Shown: positions 9,357 through 18,446, numbered from the stretch's first letter. The stretch is 64,000 nucleotides of DNA from Methylobacterium phyllostachyos (GCF_900103445.1 NZ_FNHS01000010.1:124001-188000), one strand, 5' to 3'. Numbers and translations: made by a program. The notes: generated from the letters alone by a model not told the origin.

Positions 9357-10277
9357 ATGGGCGCGCGCTGCTCGCTCGTCGTCAACGGCCGGTCGGTGCG
9401 CGTCTCGACCGGCGACACGCCCCTGGAGGCGGCGCTGGCCGAGGGCATGATCGCACCCGTCCAGGCGCAGGCCGGCACGCCGCTGGCCAGCCAGGGCGCG
9501 GCGCGTCCCGCCCGCCGTCCACCGGCCCACCGGGCCCGGCCCGAGGCTCTGCGGCCGAGCCTGCCGGGTGCCCCGATCCAGGGGCAGGAGGAGGCGCCGC
9601 CGATCCCGGTCGCCCTCCGCAAGGGCACCGTCACGGAGATCCGCCGGCTCAGCCCCGGCATCGTCGAGGTCGTGGCCACCCTGACCAAGCGCCCGACCCT
9701 GGAGCCCGGCCATCAGGCCCGGGTGACCTTCGCGGGACTGCCCACCCTGACGCTGGCCCCGACCCTGCGGGTCGATGGCGCCGCCGAGATCAACGAGGCG
9801 GTGTTCCACATCCCCCGCGATCCCGAGGGCGGTCCGGTCGACACGATCCGCCTCGACCAGCCCGTGCGCCTCAAGGGGCCGGTGGGACGGGGGCAGTACC
9901 GCCCCGGGGGCGGCCGCCTCGTTCTGGTGGCGGCCGGCGCCGGCTTCGGCGCGATCTGGGCGATCGCCCGGGCGGCCCGCTACATTGAGCCCGCCCGCGA
10001 GATGGCGCTCGCCGTCGGTGCCCGGGACGCGCTGGACCTCTACATGCGCGAGAGCCTGGACTGGCTGCGCCGCACCGGCGTCGCCCGGATCGTGCTCTGC
10101 GCCGACCGCGGCGGCCAGCGCCCGCCGGACGTGCGCTCCGGCCCGCTGACCGCCCATCTGCCGAGCCTGCGCGCCACCGACGTGGTCCATGTGGCGGGCG
10201 ACGTCTCCACCGTGGGCGCCGTGCAGGTGCTCGCCGCTTCCGTGAGCGCGCGCTGCTACCCGATCGTGCTGGACTGA
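9357..10277 (+). CDS. FNR-like flavin reductase with cysteine-less ferredoxin-like N terminus
   Basis: About 306 residues. The C-terminal two thirds follow the ferredoxin-NAD(P) reductase fold: a flavin-binding barrel (GTVTEIRRLSPGIVEVVATL, EPGHQARVTFAGLP) and a nucleotide-binding half (GRLVLVAAGAGFGAIWAIAR, MALAVGARDALDLY, VHVAGD). The first 35 or so residues (CSLVVNGRSVRVSTGDTPLEAALAEG) resemble the start of a plant-type [2Fe-2S] ferredoxin domain, but the cluster cysteines that should follow are absent. The usual flavin RxYS motif is also not obvious. It may accept electrons from NAD(P)H and pass them to the upstream globin (inference). ATG 9357 has GGGGTAAGG upstream; a GTG at 9291 overlapping the previous stop is the alternative start. 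Confidence 0.72.
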   Translation: MGARCSLVVNGRSVRVSTGDTPLEAALAEGMIAPVQAQAGTPLASQGAARPARRPPAHRARPEALRPSLPGAPIQGQEEAPPIPVALRKGTVTEIRRLSPGIVEVVATLTKRPTLEPGHQARVTFAGLPTLTLAPTLRVDGAAEINEAVFHIPRDPEGGPVDTIRLDQPVRLKGPVGRGQYRPGGGRLVLVAAGAGFGAIWAIARAARYIEPAREMALAVGARDALDLYMRESLDWLRRTGVARIVLCADRGGQRPPDVRSGPLTAHLPSLRATDVVHVAGDVSTVGAVQVLAASVSARCYPIVLD

Positions 10278-10959
10278 GCACGGGAGGGGACCCGGCGGGC
10301 CCCCGCCGGCGTCCCGGCGCGGGCAGCCCTGCTCATGTCCTGCGTCCGTTGAAGGTTTGGTCGCGAGACCGGCGGCCCCGTTTGTGGAACCGGCTTCGCC
10401 GCCCCGGGGCGTCCAGTCCGGTCCGCAGCCCGAACGCAGCGCCTCGCGGATCGTCCCGTTCATCGAAAGCCGGACGCGGCGGGGCGCGAGCGCGCAGAGC
10501 CGCGTTCCTGAATCCCGGCCCCGAAGCCCGGCATCGCGTCGCTCCGCGGATCCGTCACGGGCGAGCCGCCCCGGCATGGGGGGCGCGGCCTCCGGAGCAT
10601 CCCCGAACCGCTGGATGCCGGCTTTCGCAGCACGATGACGCGAAACCAAGGCCCTGGAGCATCGTTCCGGGTCCGGGGGCGATACCCCAGAGGGTGTGTT
10701 CGCCAGGCTGGAACCGAGCGGTATCCCGGTCCGTCGGACAGGATTTCGCTCCAAGTCAGAGCAAGGCGGATAAGATGGTTCTCGTTTATCCGTAGATGTG
10801 AATCAAATAAATTGACGGCCGTTGCAGTCGTCGTGTCATGTATGTTGGTGATTTGCGAATCGGTACGCGTATAGTTTCGAGAAAGCGTTGCCTTTTGCCG
10901 AAATTCTGAGAAGTCTCTCCTCCCTGGTGAATCTGCGGTTGGGCAGGGGGTGATCGAGT
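10278..10959. other. Intergenic region before the chemoreceptor gene
   Basis: About 680 bases without a credible gene. Frames on the plus strand here are arginine/proline-rich with no domain. The last 200 bases become AT-richer, with a TTGACG at 10812-10817, and probably contain the chemoreceptor promoter; no matching -10 is clear. Confidence 0.5.
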
Positions 10960-12657
10960 ATGCGATTTCTGAGAGATGCCAGATTGGCCGTGAAGATATC
11001 CGCGCCCATTCTGATTATGCTGATGGCGATCACATTCCTTGTGACGTATTCACTAAGCGAATTTGATATGATGGAAAAGCGAGACCAGTATCTGGTCGAT
11101 TATTATTTTGTGCGGTTGGAGGCCTTTTCGCAGGTCCGGGAGCGGTTCCTCGAAGCGGCGCTCATGAACCGCAACATCGTCATCGGCCAGCCGGAGAGCG
11201 ACATCCAGGACTTCCGGACGCGGTACGATGAGGCCGTCAAAGCCGTCGCCGACAGCATCGCGACCCTGGCCGCGGGATCGCGCCGCAAGGAGATCCGCGA
11301 CATCCAGCTCGAGATCGGCAAGTTGGCGCGGGACTATTTCGATCTGCTCGACCGCTCCAACGCCCTCGCCCTCCGGGACGACCGGGCGGCGGCGATCCAG
11401 GTCGGCCTCGTCGCGGGCCGCGAGATCCGGGCGCGCTTCGACAAGGTCTCGCGGGATTACGAGGCGCTGGCGCGTGCCCGCCTCAACGAGGCGAAGGCCG
11501 CCTCGCAGCGCGAGGCCGAGGAGGCCCACACCGTGCTGATCGGCTCCGCCCTGGCGAGCCTGCTCGCCGCCCTGGGCCTCTCCGCCGTGATCGTCGTGTT
11601 CGGCGTCGCGCGGCCGCTTCAGCGCCTCGTCGCCGTGCTGCAGCGGATGGCGAAGGGCGATGTCGATGCCACTATCCCGGAGGCGCGGCGCGGGGACGAG
11701 ATCGGGATCGTCGGTCGCGCGGTCGAGGAGATCAAGGCCATGGTCGCCCGCAACGCCGCCGCGGAGGCCGAGCTCAGGCGGCAGGCGGAAGCCGCCGCCT
11801 CCGTCGAGCGCAGGCGCAACAGGATGGAGCTGGCCCGGACCTTCGAGGAGGCGGTGGCCGGGATCGTGGAGCGTGTCTCGTCGTCCGCGGGCGAACTCCA
11901 GAAGACCGCCCACCAGATGACCACGACGGCCCAGGAGACGGCCAGCCAGTCCGGCACGGTGGCGAGCGCGGCCGAGGAGGCTGCGGCCAACATCAACACC
12001 GTCGCGGCCTCGGTCGAGGAACTCGGCAGCTCCATCCAGGAGATCGGCCGCCAGGCGAGCGGCTCCTCGCAGCTCGCCCAACAGGCGGTCGGCGAGGCCG
12101 ACCAGACGGCCGGCCTCGTGTCCGAGCTGAAGGATGCGGTCTCCGAGATCGGCGACGTGGTCCGGCTGATCTCGTCCATCGCGGAACAGACCAACCTCCT
12201 GGCGCTCAACGCCACCATCGAGGCCGCGCGTGCCGGTGAGGCCGGTCGTGGCTTCGCGGTCGTGGCGGGCGAGGTAAAGGCCCTGGCCGAGAAGACCGCC
12301 CGGGCGACCGACGGCATCGCCGAGCAGATCGGGCGGATCCAGGGCGTCACCGGCGCGGCGGTCGGGGCGATCGGCACGATCATCGAGCGGATCCGCGAGA
12401 TCAACGGGGTGGCGGTCGCGACCGCGGCGGCCGTGGAGGAGCAGGACGCCGCAACCCGGGAGATCGTGCGCGGCGTCGCCCATGCGACGCAGGGGGCCGC
12501 GGAGGTGACCGGCAACATCGCCGGTGTGGCCATGGCCTCGGAACGGACGGAGGCCGCGGCCGATCACGTGCTCACGGCCGCCACGGCCCTGTCGCGTCAG
12601 TCCGAGCGGCTCGCCGCGGAGGTCGACCGCTTCCTGGTCAGCATCCGCGCCGCCTGA
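10960..12657 (+). CDS. Methyl-accepting chemotaxis protein
   Basis: A 565-residue transmembrane chemoreceptor feeding the CheA/CheW pathway. TM1 is at about 11-31 ([20 protein letters not shown]). A helical periplasmic sensor domain of about 155 residues follows. TM2 is at about 190-213, HAMP at about 214-270 ([17 protein letters not shown]), and the cytoplasmic signalling domain runs to the end. The hairpin-tip region [20 protein letters not shown] and [19 protein letters not shown] is intact. No C-terminal CheR-docking pentapeptide is seen. It stands alone, with no che genes nearby, which is normal for dispersed receptors in this group. The ligand is unknown. Confidence 0.95.
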   Translation: MRFLRDARLAVKISAPILIMLMAITFLVTYSLSEFDMMEKRDQYLVDYYFVRLEAFSQVRERFLEAALMNRNIVIGQPESDIQDFRTRYDEAVKAVADSIATLAAGSRRKEIRDIQLEIGKLARDYFDLLDRSNALALRDDRAAAIQVGLVAGREIRARFDKVSRDYEALARARLNEAKAASQREAEEAHTVLIGSALASLLAALGLSAVIVVFGVARPLQRLVAVLQRMAKGDVDATIPEARRGDEIGIVGRAVEEIKAMVARNAAAEAELRRQAEAAASVERRRNRMELARTFEEAVAGIVERVSSSAGELQKTAHQMTTTAQETASQSGTVASAAEEAAANINTVAASVEELGSSIQEIGRQASGSSQLAQQAVGEADQTAGLVSELKDAVSEIGDVVRLISSIAEQTNLLALNATIEAARAGEAGRGFAVVAGEVKALAEKTARATDGIAEQIGRIQGVTGAAVGAIGTIIERIREINGVAVATAAAVEEQDAATREIVRGVAHATQGAAEVTGNIAGVAMASERTEAAADHVLTAATALSRQSERLAAEVDRFLVSIRAA

Positions 12658-12706
12658 GGACTGCGCGGCACGCGAGCCGGGAGAGCGTCGTGCCCCCCGG
12701 GGAGCC

Positions 12707-13408
12707 TTACGGGAGCTCGGCCTCCTCGGGCACGCGGCGCCCGATCCGGGCGGTGAGCGGCAGCCGGACCGTGCAGCGCAGCCCGTCCGGCGCATAGGTC
12801 AGGCTGGCCTGCGCGCCGAGATCGTAGGCCAGCATGTCCTCGATCACGTCCGTGCCGAAGCCGCGCCGGGCCGGCGGCCGCACCCCGCAGCCGCCGGTCT
12901 CGATCCAGTCGAGGGTCAGGACCGGCGTCGCCGCCTCTGCCTCCGCGATCTGCCAAGCCACGGCGATCCGCCCCTGCGACAGCGCCAGGGACCCGTGCTC
13001 CACCGCGTTGCTCGTCAGCTCGTGCAGTGCGAGCCCCAGGACCAAGGCGGCCCGCGGCCGCAGCCGGACCCGCGGGCCGGTGAGCGTCGCCTGCTCGCCC
13101 TCGCGCACGAGGTGGAACATCAGCTCGTCCGAGATCAAGGTGTGCAGGTCCGCGTCGCCGAACGTGTCGGTGGCGGCCTGGACCCGCGCGATGGCCCCGA
13201 ACCGCCCGTCGAGATGGGCGACGTAGGTCTCGACATCGGCGGAGGACTCGGCCGACCGGTGCAGGACCGTCCGCATCATCGCCATCGTGTTGCGCATCCC
13301 GTGGCGCAGGCTGTCGGGCATCCCGCCTTCGTCCAGCAGCCGGCGCAGGCGGGCATTGTCGGCCTCCAGGGCGGCGAGGCGCTCGGCGGGATCGCGCGGG
13401 TCTGTCAT
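12707..13408 (-). CDS. HWE-family sensor histidine kinase, no input domain
   Basis: A 233-residue soluble histidine kinase core. The phospho-acceptor histidine is probably H36 (RHGMRNTMAMMRTVL), in an N-terminal coiled-coil. The N box is LALHELTSNAVEHGSL, and WIETGG provides the WxE motif that names the HWE family. The G box is GFGTDVIEDMLAYDLGAQ. There is no PAS, GAF or membrane segment, so its input must come from elsewhere. HWE kinases are typical of alphaproteobacteria and often act in the general stress response (family knowledge). It lies 56 bases downstream of the Crp/Fnr gene on the same strand and is likely co-transcribed. Confidence 0.88.
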   Translation of the reverse strand: MTDPRDPAERLAALEADNARLRRLLDEGGMPDSLRHGMRNTMAMMRTVLHRSAESSADVETYVAHLDGRFGAIARVQAATDTFGDADLHTLISDELMFHLVREGEQATLTGPRVRLRPRAALVLGLALHELTSNAVEHGSLALSQGRIAVAWQIAEAEAATPVLTLDWIETGGCGVRPPARRGFGTDVIEDMLAYDLGAQASLTYAPDGLRCTVRLPLTARIGRRVPEEAELP

Positions 13409-13464
13409 GCCGGATCTCTCGGGAACGCTCCAACAGGGCTCAATCGTGCCGCGGCGGGCACGGT

Positions 13465-14205
13465 TCACGCATGCTGGGCGACGGCGCGGCCGACCTGCTC
13501 CGTGATGTGGAGATAGGCGCTGTCGAAATGCCCGAGCCGGGCGAGCGCGGCCGGATCGTGGATGGTCAGGCGCCGGCTGCGCAGGGTGATCAGCCCCATG
13601 CCGCGCAGCTCCTGCAGCGTGCGGTTGATGTGCACGCTGGTCTGCCCCATGGCGTCGCCGAGGTCGTTCTGGGTGATCGGCATGGGGCATGTGTTGCCCT
13701 CCGTGAGGCCGATCGCCGCCAGCCGCGCGTGTAATTCGCAGAACAGGTGGGCGAGGCGCTCGATCCCGGTGCGACTGCCGAGGCTGATCGTCCACTCGCG
13801 CTGGACCGCCGCGGTGGCGAGCGCCTCCCGGTGGAAGGCGAGTTCGAGCTGCGGGCTGCGAGCGGTCATCGCCTGCAGTGCCGGGCCGGAGATCTGGCCC
13901 AGAAGGACGGGCGTGATCGCGCCGATCGTGTGGTCCATATCGTCCAGGAGGAAGATGTGCGGGTCGCAGGGGTCGCCGGGCAGGAGGAACGAGACGATCT
14001 GCCGGCGCCCGTTGATGAATTGCCGGTAGCGGCAGGCCCACCCGTCCAGGATGACGTTGACGGTGCGCGGATCGTCGCCCTCATGGATGATGTCGGTTCG
14101 CGCGGCGACCATCCGCCCTGGGCCGACGGCGTCGATCAAGCACAACCGGTCCGCCTCCGAGAGCCGGGTGTAGCATTCTAGCTTGCGCACGAGCGGATTT
14201 GACAC
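13465..14205 (-). CDS. Crp/Fnr family transcriptional regulator
   Basis: A 246-residue DNA-binding regulator with an N-terminal cyclic-nucleotide-binding-like beta barrel (about 1-125) and a C-terminal Crp-type winged helix (TQNDLGDAMGQTSVHINRTLQELR). There is no four-cysteine set for an Fnr iron-sulfur cluster, so oxygen sensing of the Fnr kind is unlikely. The GTG start at 14205 (MSNPLVRKLECY) matches the usual N terminus of rhizobial members and has GGAG eight bases upstream. An upstream ATG at 14244 would fall inside the likely operator. An Fnr/Crp-like box at 14244-14257 suggests autoregulation. The HWE kinase gene follows in the same direction. Confidence 0.88.
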   Translation of the reverse strand: MSNPLVRKLECYTRLSEADRLCLIDAVGPGRMVAARTDIIHEGDDPRTVNVILDGWACRYRQFINGRRQIVSFLLPGDPCDPHIFLLDDMDHTIGAITPVLLGQISGPALQAMTARSPQLELAFHREALATAAVQREWTISLGSRTGIERLAHLFCELHARLAAIGLTEGNTCPMPITQNDLGDAMGQTSVHINRTLQELRGMGLITLRSRRLTIHDPAALARLGHFDSAYLHITEQVGRAVAQHA

Positions 14206-14243
14206 GGCTGCTTCTCCGCACCGGCTTGGAGGCGGAGAATACA

Positions 14244-14257
14244 TTGAGATCGATCAA
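14244..14257. promoter_or_regulatory. Crp/Fnr-type operator candidate
   Basis: TTGAGATCGATCAA differs by one base from the Fnr/Crp-family palindrome TTGAT-N4-ATCAA. It lies 39 bases upstream of the GTG start of the Crp/Fnr gene, in an AT-rich stretch, in a position suited to autoregulation. Confidence 0.55.
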
Positions 14258-14453
14258 ATAAATACTTATCCAGATTAGATTTTTCTGACGTATGAAACCA
14301 AGCTAGACCGTAGAGTGGTCTTTCCCGGTCGGGACGTGAGTTCGGCGCATGGGCGCGTGGGACCGCAGGGACTCGGAAGCCCGAGCCGATGGCGGCGCGA
14401 TCGGGCCGGGCTCCGGCCTGCCCTCCGACGATCCGTGCCGGCGCTACCCGGTC

Positions 14454-15260
14454 TCACTGGGCGTGGTGATACCGCTGACATGCCTCGCGTGGCGCTCCGC
14501 CGACCCCGCCATCATCCCGGGACCTGGGCGCGGCTTCGGGGCTCGCGAGCGCTGCCCGCTGCAGGGTCGCGCCGCCTGTCCCGCGGGGGACCGGATCCGT
14601 CGCACCGACGATGTCGGTCACGATCCCGGCTGCGCAGAGCTGCGCCGCGTCGGGGATCCAGATGCCCGCCGGAGGCACCGCCAGGGCCCGCGCCACGAAG
14701 GCCGGCGGCAGGCCGGCGGCCCGGTAGGCCGCCCGTTCCGCTGCGGCATCCACCGGCCGCGGCTTGCCGTGCGCCCCGATCACGTAGGGGGCGTGGAAGC
14801 CGAGCCGGCCGTCGGCCGCGATCAGGCGCGTCCGCCCGCGGACGAAGATCAGCGTGCAGGCCGACGCGCAGGCATCGGGCACCGACGTGGCAAGCCCCCG
14901 CGCCGCCACCAGCGCCCCGATCGCCGCGCCCTCCTCCACGAGGCCGCCGTCGCTGGTGAGGTCCAGGCGCTCGATCTCCGGATGGGCGGCGAGGAGGCGG
15001 CTCACCCGCGCGGCCACGCCCGCCGTGAGGTCGCCCACGAGCTGCAATGCCCGGCCGTCCGGCGCGACCGTGAGCCGGGCCGGGATCTCCGGCTCGTCCG
15101 CCATGGAGATCGCGCCGCGGCTGGCCGCAACGGAACCGGCCGCCGCCGGGCAGGCGGCGGCGTGCATCAGGACAGGGACGAGCGCCAGGGCGAGGAGGCG
15201 CGCGCGCCTCCCCGTCCGGCGCCCCCACCGGCGGGTGGAGGGCGACGTGACAGCCGGCAT
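14454..15260 (-). CDS. Periplasmic ClpP-fold protein (COG3904-like)
   Basis: A 268-residue exported protein. After a basic N terminus and a hydrophobic leader (LLALALVPVLMHAAACPAAAG) comes a crotonase/ClpP-like fold. Signs are DLTSDGGLVEEGAAIGALVAARGLATSV, then CASACTLIFVRGRTRLI with the serine in the position of the ClpP nucleophile, and LGFHAPYV. This motif order is that of the predicted periplasmic COG3904 proteins, whose catalytic activity is unproven. The last 40 residues are low-complexity. The leader cysteine in MHAAACPAAAG could make it a lipoprotein, but a plain cleavage after AAAG is equally likely. Confidence 0.72.
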   Translation of the reverse strand: MPAVTSPSTRRWGRRTGRRARLLALALVPVLMHAAACPAAAGSVAASRGAISMADEPEIPARLTVAPDGRALQLVGDLTAGVAARVSRLLAAHPEIERLDLTSDGGLVEEGAAIGALVAARGLATSVPDACASACTLIFVRGRTRLIAADGRLGFHAPYVIGAHGKPRPVDAAAERAAYRAAGLPPAFVARALAVPPAGIWIPDAAQLCAAGIVTDIVGATDPVPRGTGGATLQRAALASPEAAPRSRDDGGVGGAPREACQRYHHAQ

Positions 15261-15344
15261 GGCAGCGTTCCAAGAGAAGCGATGAGACAGACGCGGGGAG
15301 GCGCACTCCGCGGGGGCGCGGTCGGCGCGGCCGGATGGCGCAGC

Positions 15345-15632
15345 CTACTGGAGGTAGGCGACGAACATCTCGGATACGGCCCGGGACGCGTAGGCCGCGG
15401 GGCTCTCGCCCCAGCGCACCGGGAAGGCCTCCGCCACCCGGCGGCCAGCGAGGATCCCGGCCACCTCGTCGGGCATCAGCCCGTCGTCGAGGGCGCTCGC
15501 GAGGGCGGCGCGTTCGTGGGAGGGATGGGAGCGGACGCTCCGGGACAGGGGGCCGCCGAGGGCGGCGGGATCGACGCGCGCGATGGCGCTCAGGTCGGAA
15601 TACGGAGGTGGGGAAACGCTATAGGTCTGCAT
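15345..15632 (-). CDS. Small hypothetical protein
   Basis: A 95-residue protein with no recognised domain. It has a proline/serine N terminus (MQTYSVSPPPYSDLSAIARV) and a helical C-terminal half (ALASALDDGLMPDEVAGILAGRRVAEAFPVRW). No signal peptide or membrane segment is seen. Composition and codon use look genuinely coding, and a GGAAGGCGA stretch lies just upstream of its ATG. It is upstream of the COG3904-like gene on the same strand, 84 bases away, so it may be its operon partner. Confidence 0.55.
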   Translation of the reverse strand: MQTYSVSPPPYSDLSAIARVDPAALGGPLSRSVRSHPSHERAALASALDDGLMPDEVAGILAGRRVAEAFPVRWGESPAAYASRAVSEMFVAYLQ

Positions 15633-15964
15633 CGCTGGTCGCCTTCCATGTCGGGTGTTGTGCGGTCTCCTCGGTTCGGACGCGGCAACACGGCAGACAG
15701 GGCGACATCGTCGGGGCGGTCCGATTGACGCTGGCGATCACGGCAAACCTCCATTCGGCTCTGCATCGACGGGCTCACTCTAGCCCTCAAAACCGAGAAG
15801 AGGCTGCCAATTTGATGCGGCCGCGCAGCGGAGCGTATGCGCCGAACCCGTGCTCGGGAGCAGAAGCTGCGCTCGCGGCCGGCTCGCGCGTCTCGACGCG
15901 GGGCGCGGGGCCTGCCACGATCGGCCCTCCGGGCGGCCAGGGCCGCCGGACGCACAGGTGCCGC
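15633..15964. other. Divergent intergenic region
   Basis: About 330 bases between the divergently transcribed small hypothetical gene and the MDR oxidoreductase gene. It presumably holds both promoters. I see no clear operator or terminator. Confidence 0.45.
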
Positions 15965-16984
15965 ATGACCGCATCGAGATCCCGGGCCGTGATCGTCCAG
16001 CCGGGGGGCGGCTTCAACGCGATCGGGTTCGCTGAGCGGCCGGTCCCGGAGCCCGGCCCCGGCGCGATCACCGTCCGCCTGCGGGCGAGCTCCCTGAATT
16101 ATCACGACTACGCCGTGGTCAGCGGCCTATGGGGGCCGAGCGAGCCGCGCATCCCGATGTCCGACGGCGCCGGCGAGGTCGAGGCCGTGGGACCCGGCCC
16201 GGCGGAGTTTGCGGTGGGTGACCGGGTGGTCAGCACGTTCTTCCCGGGCTGGCTGGAGGGCACCCCGCAGGTCGAGGGCTTCGCCACCGTGCCGGGCGAC
16301 GGGATCGACGGCTACGCGCGGGAGCGCGTCACCGCGCCGGCCACCGCCTTCACCCGCGCTCCCTGGGGCTGGGACCATGCCGAGGCGGCGACCCTCACCA
16401 CCGCCGGCCTGACCGCATGGCGGGCGCTCCACGCCGATGCCGGCCTCAAGGGCGGCGACGTGGTGCTCGTCCAGGGCACCGGCGGCGTCTCGGTGTTCGC
16501 CCTGCAATTCGCCAAGGCCGCGGGCGCCACGGTGATCGCCACCTCCTCCAGCGACGCGAAGCTGGAGCGGCTGCGCGGGCTCGGGGCCGACCACGTCATC
16601 AACTACCGCACCGATCCGGCCTGGGGCGAGACCGCCCGGCGGCTGACCGGCGGGCGCGGCGTCGATCACGTCCTCGACGTCGGCGGTCCGGGGACGCTGG
16701 AGCAGTCCATGGCGGCCGTGCGGGTCGCCGGCCATATCTCGGTGATCGGCATCCTGTCGGGGGTGGCGGGGGAGCTGCCCCTGGTCCCGGCACTCCTGAA
16801 ACAGATTCGCCTGCAGGGCGTGCTGGTCGGCAGCCGCCGCCACCAGATCGAGATGGTCCGCGGCATCGAGGCCTGCGGGCTCAAGCCGGTCGTCGATAGC
16901 CGCTACCCCCTCGACGACCTCGTCGCGGCATTCCGCCATCAGGAGAGCAACCGCCACTTCGGCAAGATCTGCCTCGAGATCTGA
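15965..16984 (+). CDS. MDR-superfamily NAD(P)-dependent alcohol dehydrogenase/quinone reductase
   Basis: A 339-residue medium-chain dehydrogenase/reductase. The N-terminal GroES-like domain has SLNYHDYAVVSGLWG and SDGAGEVEAVGPG. The Rossmann half has VLVQGTGGVSVFALQFAKAAGATVIATSSSDAKLE, LGADHVINYR, and GVDHVLDVGGPGTLEQSM. The catalytic-zinc cysteine of true alcohol dehydrogenases is not visible in the N-terminal half, so a zinc-independent quinone-oxidoreductase-like enzyme is more likely. ATG 15965 gives the family's normal N terminus. Substrate unknown; it stands alone. Confidence 0.88.
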   Translation: MTASRSRAVIVQPGGGFNAIGFAERPVPEPGPGAITVRLRASSLNYHDYAVVSGLWGPSEPRIPMSDGAGEVEAVGPGPAEFAVGDRVVSTFFPGWLEGTPQVEGFATVPGDGIDGYARERVTAPATAFTRAPWGWDHAEAATLTTAGLTAWRALHADAGLKGGDVVLVQGTGGVSVFALQFAKAAGATVIATSSSDAKLERLRGLGADHVINYRTDPAWGETARRLTGGRGVDHVLDVGGPGTLEQSMAAVRVAGHISVIGILSGVAGELPLVPALLKQIRLQGVLVGSRRHQIEMVRGIEACGLKPVVDSRYPLDDLVAAFRHQESNRHFGKICLEI

Positions 16985-17062
16985 GGCGGTCCGAGCCGTG
17001 GGGCTCGGCTCCTGCGCTTGGGCCCGTGCTCGGCTCCCGTGCTTGGGCCCGTGCTTGGCGGC

Positions 17063-17314
17063 TCAGCGGAGGGCGGCCCCGAGGGGCCCGGGCAGCAGGA
17101 CCGGCCAGGGCGCCTCCGTCTTGAACTCCGTCTTGAACTCCGTCTTGGGCTCCGGGTCGGGCCTCCGGGTCAGGTCGGTCTGGCAGAAATCCTGTAGCGT
17201 GCGCCGGTCCAGGCCGATATCGCGCAGCATATCGTCGTCGAGCGCCGACAGGACCTGGTAGTTCCGCGCTGCGGCGCGCCGCCGCCGGGCGGATCTCAGG
17301 AGCGAGAGGATCAT
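17063..17314 (-). CDS. DUF1127 small protein with TEFK tandem repeat
   Basis: An 83-residue protein whose first 45 residues form a DUF1127 domain: a basic helix (SARRRRAAARNYQVLSAL) then DDDMLRDIGLDR. DUF1127 proteins are small arginine-rich proteins common in alphaproteobacteria; some bind RNA and affect phosphate or carbon metabolism (family knowledge). The C terminus carries the tandem peptide TEFKTEFKTE, encoded by three 12-bp direct repeats near 17112-17150, then a proline-rich tail. The start at 17314 (MILSLLRSARR) is the usual one; an upstream ATG at 17335 is the alternative. Confidence 0.78.
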   Translation of the reverse strand: MILSLLRSARRRRAAARNYQVLSALDDDMLRDIGLDRRTLQDFCQTDLTRRPDPEPKTEFKTEFKTEAPWPVLLPGPLGAALR

Positions 17315-17431
17315 GATCCAGCTTCCTCTGGCCAAATGATCTGTGGATCATCCACGATCGACTGGCAGAGCATCGCCGTATCTGAGTCTATTCGCATCAC
17401 CTGTTCTGATTATCGCGCAGAGATATTATCG

Positions 17432-18169
17432 CTATACCGTGTTGATCCGACCGGAGCCGGTCCTGATATCGGCGGGTCCGGTGCCGAGCCCATGCCGCGC
17501 CAGGCTCCCTTGCGACGCGCCGTCTCGCGCCGGGCCGGCCTCCGATGCGGCGATCGGGTGCGGGCAGAGCAGGAGCAGGCGCATCAGCTCTGCTTGGCGG
17601 CGCGTACCGGTTTTCTCGAAGATCCGGCGCAGATGCACGCGCGCCGTGTTCAGGGTGATCCCACGCCGCGCCGCGCTCGCCGCCAGGTCGTTCCCGGCCA
17701 GGATGTCGCGGGCCAGGGCCGCCTCGGCGGGGGTGAAGCCGAACTGGTCCTGCAGAACCTGCACCTCCGGCAGCCGGGTCGTCGCCGGGTCGGTGAAGCG
17801 CAGGAGCATGGCGCCCTCGGCGATCGGGCAGGCGGCGACCAGCAGCGTGCCGCCGGCGCTTGCGAGGCGCGCGGAGCCGCCGCTGCGGCTGGCGGAACAC
17901 CGGGCGATGAGCCCGCGCAGGGTCGCGCTATCCGTGCCCGTGGCGCCGCGCAGGATGCCGTGCTCCAGGCGCAGCAGCCCCCGGGCAACGGCGGCCTGGG
18001 CGGCGCGATTCAGGAAATAGGCCCGCCCGCACCCGTCCGTGACCGCCAGCCCCTGCTCGAGATGATCGATCAGCAGCTGGAGCGCCGCCTCGACGCGGAC
18101 CGGGTCGGTTCCGGGGGGCTCGGATCCCTCACCGGCGGTCCGGATATTCCGCTCCACGCTGGCGCTCAC
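17432..18169 (-). CDS. LuxR-type HTH transcriptional regulator
   Basis: A 245-residue regulator. The C-terminal LuxR/GerE helix-turn-helix runs about 145-205: FGFTPAEAALARDILAGNDLAASAARRGITLNTARVHLRRIFEKTGTRRQAELMRLL. The N-terminal part is a PAS-like input domain (QGLAVTDGCGRAYFLNRAAQAAVARG), so it probably senses a small ligand or redox state. There is no receiver domain. Similar solitary PAS-LuxR proteins are common in Methylobacterium and Bradyrhizobium. No autoinducer synthase is nearby. The target is unknown. Confidence 0.82.
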   Translation of the reverse strand: MSASVERNIRTAGEGSEPPGTDPVRVEAALQLLIDHLEQGLAVTDGCGRAYFLNRAAQAAVARGLLRLEHGILRGATGTDSATLRGLIARCSASRSGGSARLASAGGTLLVAACPIAEGAMLLRFTDPATTRLPEVQVLQDQFGFTPAEAALARDILAGNDLAASAARRGITLNTARVHLRRIFEKTGTRRQAELMRLLLLCPHPIAASEAGPARDGASQGSLARHGLGTGPADIRTGSGRINTV

Positions 18170-18292
18170 GGGCGGCTCCTGATCGGGGACGACCCCCTCA
18201 AGAACCGCGCGGCGGGGATCGTTATTCCCGGCGGCCCACGTTCGGGACGATGCATGAGCCTTTCGATCGCGGGATCTGCACGTCGATCACGG

Positions 18293-18430
18293 GATTCCAA
18301 AGGGCAAGCCCTTTGGTGGGGCGCCAGGGCGAAGCCTTGGTGTCTCGGGCTTGCGCCCGACGATCGGGCAACGCCCGACAGCAGGACCCTGCCCCGCACC
18401 CGCGAAAGGGCTCGCCCTTTCGAAACCGGG
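18293..18430. repeat. Palindromic repeat, family II, copy 2
   Basis: A 138-bp element with inverted ends CCAAAGGGC...GCCCTTTCG and small internal hairpins, homologous to the element at 5148. It lies between the LuxR and anti-sigma genes. Confidence 0.8.
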
Positions 18431-18446
18431 ACCTCGGGATGCGGCC

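Noticed and set aside
10349..10795. Plus-strand open frame in the gap before the chemoreceptor
   Set aside because: Arginine/proline-rich, no Shine-Dalgarno site, no domain; competing frames in the same region look equally poor.
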